From Patescibacteria group bacterium (GTDB lineage: Bacteria > Patescibacteriota > Minisyncoccia > CAIUEV01 > JAHKAQ01): a stretch of 9,161 nucleotides of DNA. The first letter of the stretch is position 1. The number at the start of each line of letters is the position of its first letter. A program made the position numbers and the translations under genes. The notes under the pieces are model-generated. The model saw only the letters and a list, made by a program, of their open reading frames with translations, searched no databases and was not told the origin of the DNA. The stretch lies in NCBI GenBank assembly GCA_018825765.1, contig JAHKAQ010000037.1:1-9161 (forward strand), in the 5' to 3' direction. Shown piece by piece: positions 1 to 4,882 of the stretch.

Positions 1-105
1 AAATTAAAGTAAAACAGTGGATAATTTAAAGTGGGATGGACGAGTTTTTACGCGTATTTTATGACGATAATCTTAGAGGTTATTCGACAGCCAGCGGTGT
101 TATAT
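1..105 (-). other. Possible partial attC-like site of the membrane-protein cassette
   Basis: No gene is convincing in 1-97. On the minus strand, directly after the stop of the 142-aa gene, the heptamer ATATAAC (105-99) fits the integron R'' consensus RYYYAAC at 6 of 7 positions. It is followed by ACCGCTGG, which could be the start of an L'' arm. No matching GTT-containing R' arm or CCAGCGG L' arm occurs before position 1, so the site, if real, continues outside the window. The only other structure seen is a weak 6-bp hairpin near 70-84. The call rests on analogy with 566-700 and on the inverted repeat at 98-125. Confidence 0.3.
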
Positions 106-125
106 GATGTTTTGAATTATTTTTT
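98..125 (+). repeat. Left copy of 28-bp inverted repeat flanking the 142-aa gene
   Basis: This stretch starts TGTTATATGA and ends GAATTATTTTTT. It matches the reverse complement of 546-573 at 26 of 28 positions; the differences are TG versus AA at 108-109. It overlaps the last three sense codons and the stop of the minus-strand gene. In an integron reading, it lies outside the R'' box of this cassette's attC and would pair with the cassette's own 5' end once the cassette is circular. Confidence 0.85.
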
Positions 126-545
126 CAATTTTAGCTTTACTTTATATTGTCTATCTGTTGTATCAATTGCGACTATATATTTTATTTTCTCCAAAGGTAT
201 TTTGCTCTGCTCGGCTAAATATTGAGTTGATTTTCCCTCAGTAAGTTCCCTGAATCCTGGCGCAAAAGAATCAAAAAATGTACCAGCATTATCTTTTTTG
301 TTTTTTGGTATATAGGAAACTCTTGTTATGGTCACTGGACGTCGTCCTCTATTCATTACTGTCACAACGAAATATTTAGCCCCATCTTTGTAAGGATTTG
401 GACCACCTTTAGCGAGAATGTACTGATCTGCCTCACATTTTAAGATAATATTAGCTCGATCTCTTCTGTATTCAAAAATTTTTATAATCGCCAAAATTGT
501 GGAAATGAATAAAGCTAAAATTGAAATAATTAAAGAAATATCCAT
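117..545 (-). CDS. Small membrane-anchored protein of unknown function
   Basis: This 142-residue protein is of a family I do not recognise. Residues about 4-24 (ISLIISILALFISTILAIIK) form one transmembrane segment. A positively charged stretch follows (EYRRDRAN), so the roughly 115-residue remainder is probably cytoplasmic. The soluble part is beta-rich by pattern (KYFVVTVMNRGRRPVTITRV), resembling small immunoglobulin-like domains found behind an N-terminal anchor in other hypothetical proteins; that fold is a guess. The ATG lies 26 bp inside the GTTATAT core at 572-566. No Shine-Dalgarno and no clear promoter precede it, as is common for genes in integron cassettes. The gene is enclosed by a 28-bp inverted repeat and has the same orientation as the restriction-modification operon upstream. 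It ends in TAA. A plus-strand ORF across 31-225 is less plausible than this one. Confidence 0.7.
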   Translation of the reverse strand: MDISLIISILALFISTILAIIKIFEYRRDRANIILKCEADQYILAKGGPNPYKDGAKYFVVTVMNRGRRPVTITRVSYIPKNKKDNAGTFFDSFAPGFRELTEGKSTQYLAEQSKIPLEKIKYIVAIDTTDRQYKVKLKLKK

Positions 546-573
546 AAAAAATAATTCAAAATTTCATATAACA
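546..573 (-). repeat. Right copy of 28-bp inverted repeat; cassette-start sequence
   Basis: On the minus strand this reads TGTTATATGAAATTTTGAAT and continues to a run of six T immediately before the ATG at 545. It is 26/28 identical to plus-strand 98-125. Its first part, GTTATATGAAAT (572-561), is repeated exactly in the same orientation at 4806-4795, upstream of the restriction-modification operon. The two presumed cassettes therefore begin with the same 12 bases. The core GTTATAT matches the integron core consensus GTTRRRY at 6 of 7 positions. Confidence 0.8.
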
Positions 574-700
574 TTGCCGATATCCGAAGTTTCTGATTTT
601 TCTTTTGTTATAATTGCGCGGATGCGCCAACAAAAGAAAAATTAGAAATTTGGGTGGAGGCTCTCGGAAGAGCCGGAACCGGATATCGTGCTGTTAGCTG
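566..700 (-). other. attC-like folded recombination site
   Basis: Read on the minus strand, R''-like AGCTAAC (700-694) and R'-like GTTATAT (572-566) enclose nested inverted repeats. TAACA (696-692) pairs with TGTTA (573-569). Unequal unpaired spacers of 3 and 4 bases follow. CGATATCCG (688-680) then pairs perfectly with CGGATATCG (586-578). Inside lie a 6-bp hairpin, GGCTCT-CGGA-AGAGCC (plus, 659-674), and a 23-bp stem (587-609 with 629-651) whose only non-Watson-Crick pairs are two G.T wobbles. Its loop carries a small GCGC-GGAT-GCGC hairpin. An R box, unpaired spacer, L box and variable terminal structure are the hallmarks of integron attC, and 135 bp is within the usual 57-141 bp. It sits between two co-oriented genes as expected. 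Each core heptamer deviates from consensus at one base. A structured RNA or a transposon-like palindrome is the alternative. Confidence 0.55.
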
Positions 701-767
701 ATGTCTTTCTTTTCTTTTGTTTTCTGATAAGAAAACTTGTTTTAAAAAATTTTCAAATTTCTTTTTC

Positions 768-818
768 GTTTTTGATTTTAGCCAGAGGGGTTAGGGGTGA
801 ATGGCTAAAATCAAAAAC
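768..818. repeat. Perfect 17-bp hairpin with G-rich loop
   Basis: The arm GTTTTTGATTTTAGCCA (768-784) is the exact reverse complement of 802-818, around a 17-base loop (785-801) containing GGGG-TTA-GGGG. It lies 70-120 bp beyond the stop of the 888-1919 gene. On the minus strand no T-run follows the stem, so it is a poor intrinsic terminator for the operon. On the plus strand it is followed by TCCTTTTTT, but no plus-strand gene leads into it. The decamer AGGGGTGAAT, which overlaps the loop and the right arm (793-802), recurs at 859-868. Its function is unknown; a transcript 3'-end stabiliser or a remnant of another recombination site are possible. Confidence 0.75.
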
Positions 819-835
819 TCCTTTTTTCTGTTTGA

Positions 836-863
836 GGGAGGGGCAAGAGGGGAACAAAAGGGG
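836..863 (+). other. Putative G-quadruplex tract
   Basis: Four G-runs occur in order: GGG (836-838), GGGG (840-843), GGGG (849-852) and GGGG (860-863), separated by loops of 1, 5 and 7 bases. This satisfies the common G3+N1-7 pattern. The tract stands out from its AT-rich surroundings and lies 25 bp past the stop of the minus-strand operon. The G-rich strand is the template strand for that operon. A 7-bp inverted repeat, GGGGCAA (840-846) with TTGCCCC (868-874), overlaps it and could form a competing hairpin. Confidence 0.5.
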
Positions 864-887
864 TGAATTGCCCCGACCGAAAACTCT

Positions 888-1919
888 TTATTTCAATCGT
901 TTTGCCGAACCAGTAATTCTGTAACCTGAAACAACGCCAGTATCTTTTATAAAATTAAGGTGATTTTTAACTACATATTGCAAATTATCCATACACTTGA
1001 TTGTTTGCTTTTTATATGCTTCCAACTCGTCTAAATCGTGTTTTGGATGAACAAGGTCGCTTGCAGTATAAGATATTTCCATTAACTTTTTTTCTGCAGT
1101 TTTGTTTATCGGATATTTTCTTGTAGGAAAATTATTTATATCCCTACAACTATTTACCAACTCTTTGATTCCTTTGATTTCTTTCCTTCCTTTTTTGTTT
1201 TTACGATAAATTTCCAACCCTTGTCCAACTTTAGTTAAAATTCTGATAAGTGCTTGTTCGGCAGCACTTCTACAAATAATTATTGATGAATAGTAAAATC
1301 CGAGTACGAAAAGTTCTTGAGCATGATGAAATAAATCAAAATAATTTCCGTCGTATGCCATTACTCCAGTATATTTTTGCGAAATAGTTATGTGCCTTTT
1401 CCACATTTGTGGTAATTCTTGCTCAAGTCCCAAGCGATAACCTTTCAAAAATTCACTTTTTCCCTCCTTACGTATATTGAGAGGTAGATAGCCACCGCCA
1501 CGAATTTTGAATGTCTGTGTTATTTTAAATTTTTCCTCAAGTGCGCTTATTTTTTTAAAATCGGCCCAATAAATCCACCAATCTTTATTGAAGTGGATAA
1601 AAAGAATTTTTGCAGAATTTTTGATTAAATTTGGATCACTCCATGACAAGTTTTTTATTTCCTGTAAATCTACATTTATTGCCTTGCCAGTGTCGCTCGG
1701 ACTAATTTTTTTGTTTTTAAACTCAATCAATATCTGTACTTCATTATCTAAATAGACTTTGTATTTTCCGTCGCTAAAAATTTCAACCCCCGCGGCTTTA
1801 AAATCAGCAATTTTTCTATGTTTTAGTTCTGGTATGACAAATTGGTCTTTGACCTTATTGATAACTTGGCCAAAACTTTGGTTTGATTCTACATTCTGAT
1901 TTTGAACAAAGATTGCCAT
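888..1919 (-). CDS. Two-domain restriction-operon protein, DUF4145-like C-terminus
   Basis: This 343-residue protein is the last gene of the restriction-modification operon; its ATG follows the endonuclease stop by 2 bp, implying coupled translation. Residues about 195-322 are helical. They carry a motif like YYSSIIICRSAAEQALIRIL (209-228) and a later LVHPKHDLDELE stretch, the pattern of DUF4145/HEPN-related domains found in restriction and other defence proteins. I do not see a clear HEPN R-x4-6-H catalytic motif. The N-terminal part (about 38-125) has an acidic strand, then ILIEFKNK (63-70), then ILFIHFNKDWWIYWADF. This is reminiscent of PD-(D/E)XK-type folds such as DUF4365, with E66 and K68 as possible active-site residues; the suggestion is weak. 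The role could be an accessory subunit or a separate nuclease effector. The gene ends in TAA. Confidence 0.75.
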   Translation of the reverse strand: MAIFVQNQNVESNQSFGQVINKVKDQFVIPELKHRKIADFKAAGVEIFSDGKYKVYLDNEVQILIEFKNKKISPSDTGKAINVDLQEIKNLSWSDPNLIKNSAKILFIHFNKDWWIYWADFKKISALEEKFKITQTFKIRGGGYLPLNIRKEGKSEFLKGYRLGLEQELPQMWKRHITISQKYTGVMAYDGNYFDLFHHAQELFVLGFYYSSIIICRSAAEQALIRILTKVGQGLEIYRKNKKGRKEIKGIKELVNSCRDINNFPTRKYPINKTAEKKLMEISYTASDLVHPKHDLDELEAYKKQTIKCMDNLQYVVKNHLNFIKDTGVVSGYRITGSAKRLK

Positions 1920-1921
1920 AC

Positions 1922-2662
1922 TTATTTTTTAGAATGTTGTCTGTTGTAAGCCGCGACAATTTTTTCTATCAATTCTTTTGGTTTAGCCTCGTATTTCACA
2001 AATTCTTTTATGTTATCCTGTTTTACGTGTAGCTGACCCTCGCCGGTATTTCCTCTGTGTTGGCCTTTTGAATAGTATTTATTCTTTTCAACTTCTTTTG
2101 AGGCAAGCACCCAATATTTAATTGTGTCTCGCCAAACCCCCACCCAGACAAAAACATCGCAACATTTTGGTTTTACTTGCTGAAAATTCATATCAAAAGG
2201 CAATCCTGACTTCCACGCAAGAGCTTTCACGTATAGCGGTTCTTGACTGTCAAAATCAACTGCTCGAGAGGCTTTAACTTCAATTTTAATCATCTTTCCT
2301 TTTGGTAGTGGATATAAAAAGTCATATTCGCCAGAATAATTTTCTTCAAGTTTTTTTGTTGGCTTTATGAGCTCGGGGGCAAGTTCCATAAGATGACCTT
2401 GTGCCCATTGTTCGCCAAATCCACGAGGGGCAGAAATTTCAAAAATGTAGAGATACATATTTCGAGCGATGTATTCGTCGCGAATTTCTAAATAATCATC
2501 TATTGTGATTTTTCCCAATCCCAACATGCTAGAAATAATGTATTCGTATTCATTGAACGGATAAACTGATATTAAATTTTCAAGTCGTGTTTTAAGTCCG
2601 TCTCCTTCTTGTTTTGAAAGAGAGGCTATCATTTTTTCCATTTTGCTTTTTAAAATTTCCAT
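1922..2662 (-). CDS. Type II restriction endonuclease, PD-(D/E)XK type
   Basis: The 246-residue product is probably the cognate endonuclease of the methyltransferase encoded immediately upstream; the spacing is 4 bp (TAA-TTTT-ATG). The candidate catalytic core is D114 (GEYDFLYPLP), then E128-V-K130 in the strand MIKIEVKAS, the D-Xn-(D/E)-X-K arrangement of PD-(D/E)XK nucleases that bind Mg2+ and cut both strands. Residues 1-70 are helical. Residues 160-196 form a hydrophobic, tryptophan-rich core (CCDVFVWVGVW). The segment QHRGNTGEGQLHVKQ (201-215) may contact DNA. The length is normal for a Type II enzyme. The recognition sequence cannot be read from the protein. No Shine-Dalgarno is visible, so translation is probably coupled to the methyltransferase. 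The subfamily was not identified. Confidence 0.75.
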   Translation of the reverse strand: MEILKSKMEKMIASLSKQEGDGLKTRLENLISVYPFNEYEYIISSMLGLGKITIDDYLEIRDEYIARNMYLYIFEISAPRGFGEQWAQGHLMELAPELIKPTKKLEENYSGEYDFLYPLPKGKMIKIEVKASRAVDFDSQEPLYVKALAWKSGLPFDMNFQQVKPKCCDVFVWVGVWRDTIKYWVLASKEVEKNKYYSKGQHRGNTGEGQLHVKQDNIKEFVKYEAKPKELIEKIVAAYNRQHSKK

Positions 2663-2666
2663 AAAA

Positions 2667-4628
2667 TTATTTGTTAAAATTTTTAATATAGTTTATTTCC
2701 TCTAGCGAAAGAGAGTATTGTTTCATAATGTAATTATCCAATATTTCAAATTTTTCGCTATTTTCTATCGTTTCATCTACTAATTTTATAATATTGTTAA
2801 AAATTTCTTTGTCCCAAAGGGGCAAGGGCATTTGTTCAATATGATTTCGTAAAACCTTTATACTTGAAAACTTTTTTTGAAAGATAAACTGATATGGGGA
2901 AGAATTTAGCAGTGCAGCAATAACCTTGATTGGATAGTTTGGAATTTTAGGAATTACGATATTTGCACTATTCAGCGTTAATTTCTGTTTGTTGTCATAT
3001 GCAAAAACCAAGTATTTAGAAATGAATCGGTAAATAAGTTTTTCTTTAGCACGGTATTTATCTATTGGTGCGACCTGTTGAAATTTTTCTGGCGTAAACT
3101 TTATGTAGTTTGAGGGATTGCTTAATGCTAATTTTTCAACATCCTTGCCTTTGTAAATTTCTTCAAAATCTTTTTGTTTATCGCTCGCAATATATGCCTT
3201 ATTATTTCCAGTAACTATGCCTAACGCCCAATCAGCTTGTCCTGCCAACGTGGTGTGGTGGACATTATAAATTTTATCAATTATAGCTGTATCAACTCCG
3301 TTAGCATGTATATCAAAAATAAAATCTTGATTGTTTTTCCACTTTGATTGTTTGGCGGTATAGGTTTCGTTTTCTTTGTAAATTTCTATCTGTCCATTTT
3401 CTTTTTCGCTTTTTTCTAAATCAAGCCTGATAACAGGTGTAAAAACATTTTTGAAAACACGATTAAGATAAGAAACTTTTTTAATGTGCGTATTTTTTAA
3501 GATTATTTCCCGAATATCTTTATGTGTTTTTACATTAAGTATTGATTCAGGGAGAATAAACGAAATTACTCCGCCGTTGCGAAGTAGATCAATACTCTTT
3601 TTTAGAAAATAAGAAAAAGATTCAAGTGATGTAATTTTAGGGAAAGAGGTTTTGAGACGATCTATATCCGATTTGGAAAAATGCACTCCCCAAGGCGGAT
3701 TTGTCGCAATTACATCGAAGTCGCGAATATTTTCATCATTCAAGCTAAATAAATCATAATTGCCAATTTCAAAAAGAGTGTTTTTGCAAACTATGTTTGG
3801 AGAAAAAATTTGGTCTTTGTATTTTATCAATATATTTAATCTGGCAATCTTGACTGCGATTTCATCAATATCAACTCCGTAAATATTTTTTGGATTTTTA
3901 ACCACTTCCGAAAATGCCAGCAAAAATTGACCTGTTCCACAACACGGATCAAACACTTTGGAATCTTTTTTTGTGTAGTCCTTTATTATTTCATTAACAA
4001 TTATTTCTGGGGTGTAATATGAACCACCTTGAGATTTTGTTCCTTCGGCTAATAGTGATTGATAAAGAAACCCCAGAGTGTCGCGTTGTTTTGGAATAAC
4101 ACAGTTTAATAAAAATGAGTAATCAGATTTTATGTTATTAGTTTTAACTTCGGATAACCATGCTGTTATTTCTTCGCCAATCTGGTTGTTGGTAAAGGTA
4201 AAATTTTGCTTGATTAAATCTTGAATAGTGATATTTAAAATCAATTTTTCTTTTTGAAGTAAATTTAAGCTCAATAATAAGAGAGCTATAGAAATATTGA
4301 TATTATTTTCGGATACAAAATTTATAATTTTAGTTATATCGTCAACCTTAACTCCGTCTTGTAAATATTCGTCGGGTATAAAAGTTCTTTCGGCTTTGGA
4401 TTTGTTAGCTCGTCCGTTTAATTTGTTTAGATCGCCATTTGTAATGTTGTTTTTTACATTTTCTATATCTGACAAGTGAAAAAAATATCTTCTATCATTA
4501 GTATGTGTTTGTAGATGACCGCATTTGACCCAGTTTCTTACTGTTGCAGTTGAAATGCCTAAAAATGAGGCCGCTTTTTCAAGGTCTATGACGTTTTTTG
4601 CGTTAATTGATGCGGTTAATTCTTGCAT
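2667..4628 (-). CDS. HTH-fused N6-adenine DNA methyltransferase (TaqI-like)
   Basis: The 653-residue protein transfers a methyl group from S-adenosylmethionine to adenine N6, protecting host DNA from the neighbouring endonuclease. Residues 13-40 form a MerR/excisionase-type helix-turn-helix (DLEKAASFLGISTATVRNWV) with a wing-like RRYFFHLSDI (46-55). After a helical linker come motif X GGSYYTP (201-207), motif I DPCCGTGQF (227-235, cofactor binding) and motif IV NPPW (310-313, catalytic). The order X-I-IV followed by a C-terminal target-recognition region is the gamma-class, TaqI-like layout. The C-terminal stretch SSIKVLRNHIEQMPLPLW is typical of that specificity domain. It is the first gene of the operon; its ATG lies about 18 bases after a predicted start site and has no Shine-Dalgarno. 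The fused HTH probably lets the enzyme repress its own promoter, a job that separate C proteins do in other systems; that is inference. Confidence 0.88.
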   Translation of the reverse strand: MQELTASINAKNVIDLEKAASFLGISTATVRNWVKCGHLQTHTNDRRYFFHLSDIENVKNNITNGDLNKLNGRANKSKAERTFIPDEYLQDGVKVDDITKIINFVSENNINISIALLLLSLNLLQKEKLILNITIQDLIKQNFTFTNNQIGEEITAWLSEVKTNNIKSDYSFLLNCVIPKQRDTLGFLYQSLLAEGTKSQGGSYYTPEIIVNEIIKDYTKKDSKVFDPCCGTGQFLLAFSEVVKNPKNIYGVDIDEIAVKIARLNILIKYKDQIFSPNIVCKNTLFEIGNYDLFSLNDENIRDFDVIATNPPWGVHFSKSDIDRLKTSFPKITSLESFSYFLKKSIDLLRNGGVISFILPESILNVKTHKDIREIILKNTHIKKVSYLNRVFKNVFTPVIRLDLEKSEKENGQIEIYKENETYTAKQSKWKNNQDFIFDIHANGVDTAIIDKIYNVHHTTLAGQADWALGIVTGNNKAYIASDKQKDFEEIYKGKDVEKLALSNPSNYIKFTPEKFQQVAPIDKYRAKEKLIYRFISKYLVFAYDNKQKLTLNSANIVIPKIPNYPIKVIAALLNSSPYQFIFQKKFSSIKVLRNHIEQMPLPLWDKEIFNNIIKLVDETIENSEKFEILDNYIMKQYSLSLEEINYIKNFNK

Positions 4629-4653
4629 GCTAATGTTTGGATTTTATGCGTTT

Positions 4654-4682
4654 ATTATATCGCGTTTCTCCTTATAAATAAA
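4654..4682 (-). promoter_or_regulatory. Promoter of the restriction-modification operon
   Basis: On the minus strand a perfect -10 TATAAT (4659-4654) lies 17 bp from a weak -35, TTTATT (4682-4677). Transcription would start near 4647, about 18 bases before the methyltransferase ATG at 4628. The poor -35 suits a promoter whose output is adjusted by a regulator, and the methyltransferase's own N-terminal HTH is the obvious candidate. The AAGGAG at 4674-4669 lies inside the promoter spacer and has no start codon at a suitable distance. Confidence 0.55.
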
Positions 4683-4684
4683 TC

Positions 4685-4709
4685 GTTTTCGCAGCGAAGC
4701 GCAGAAAAC
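4685..4709. repeat. Hairpin between the leader ORF and the operon promoter
   Basis: GTTTTC (4685-4690) pairs with GAAAAC (4704-4709). The interior GCAGCGAAGCGC contains GCGAAGC, a sequence known to form a very stable DNA mini-hairpin. It could form in a transcript arriving from the upstream minus-strand promoter at 4834-4862. No T-run follows on either strand, so intrinsic termination is unlikely. Confidence 0.5.
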
Positions 4710-4765
4710 ACCTTATTTCCCCTATATAATCAATGAAAAAGAAATTTTAAAATTTTTTAAAACAA

Positions 4766-4801
4766 TTAGGCGTTAGCCGTAAAAAGAAAAGCATATTTCA
4801 T
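4766..4801 (-). CDS. Possible 11-codon leader ORF in the attI-like region
   Basis: The minus strand carries AAGGAG (4811-4806), a 4-base gap, ATG (4801-4799), ten further codons giving MKYAFLFTANA, then TAA. This is the best Shine-Dalgarno in the window. The ribosome site lies on the recombinase side of the proposed G^TT crossover, while the ATG lies inside the cassette-start sequence TTATATG. Any incoming cassette beginning with TTATATG would acquire this start. Class 1 integrons have a comparable short ORF (ORF-11) in attI1 that boosts expression of the first cassette. Translation is unproven, and the spacing is slightly short. Confidence 0.35.
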   Translation of the reverse strand: MKYAFLFTANA

Positions 4802-4811
4802 ATAACTCCTT
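4769..4811 (-). other. attI-like recombination site candidate
   Basis: Minus-strand GTTATATGAAAT (4806-4795) is identical to the sequence at 572-561 that begins the next presumed cassette. About 20 bases further inside is GGCTAACGCC (4778-4769), which resembles an integron R''-type box and shares GCTAAC with the R'' box at 700-694. The site lies 77 bp upstream of the recombinase start and between divergent genes, the position of attI in integrons. No flanking inverted repeat comparable to the attC-like site was seen, which fits attI, since attI is recognised as double-stranded DNA. The crossover would fall at G^TT (4806/4805). Confidence 0.45.
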
Positions 4812-4833
4812 TTTATCCAAACTTTATTCTCGT

Positions 4834-4862
4834 ATTATATCGATAATTTGTATATTATGCAA
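4834..4862 (-). promoter_or_regulatory. Cassette-directed promoter (Pc-like)
   Basis: The minus strand has TTGCAT (4862-4857), a 17-bp spacer and a perfect TATAAT (4839-4834). Transcription would start near 4827 and pass through the attI-like site, the 11-codon ORF and into the restriction-modification operon. Its position just upstream of the recombinase and pointing at the cargo is that of the integron Pc promoter. It overlaps the recombinase promoter on the opposite strand. Confidence 0.55.
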
Positions 4863-4876
4863 ACTTTTGATATATT
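4848..4876 (+). promoter_or_regulatory. Recombinase promoter
   Basis: TTGTAT (4848-4853), a 17-bp spacer and TATATT (4871-4876) place the start of transcription at about 4883, the ATG itself. The recombinase mRNA may therefore be leaderless, in keeping with the absence of a Shine-Dalgarno. Each -35 box of the two divergent promoters lies inside the spacer of the other, so polymerase bound at one should exclude the other. The -10 and spacing are good; the region is very AT-rich, so other -10 choices exist. Confidence 0.5.
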
Positions 4877-4882
4877 TAAGTT

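Noticed and set aside
31..225. Plus-strand ORF of 64 residues at the left end
   Set aside because: It overlaps the better supported minus-strand membrane-protein gene and the inverted repeat at 98-125, shows no recognisable domain and has no start signals.
587..651. The 23-bp A/T-rich stem as a rho-independent terminator
   Set aside because: It has an A/T stem with a 19-base structured loop rather than a GC stem followed by a T-run, and it lies about 240 bp past the operon stop within a larger symmetric structure.
688..924. Plus-strand ORF of 78 residues across the hairpin and G-rich tract
   Set aside because: It runs through two structure-forming elements and into the end of the 888-1919 gene; the protein is low-complexity and resembles nothing known.
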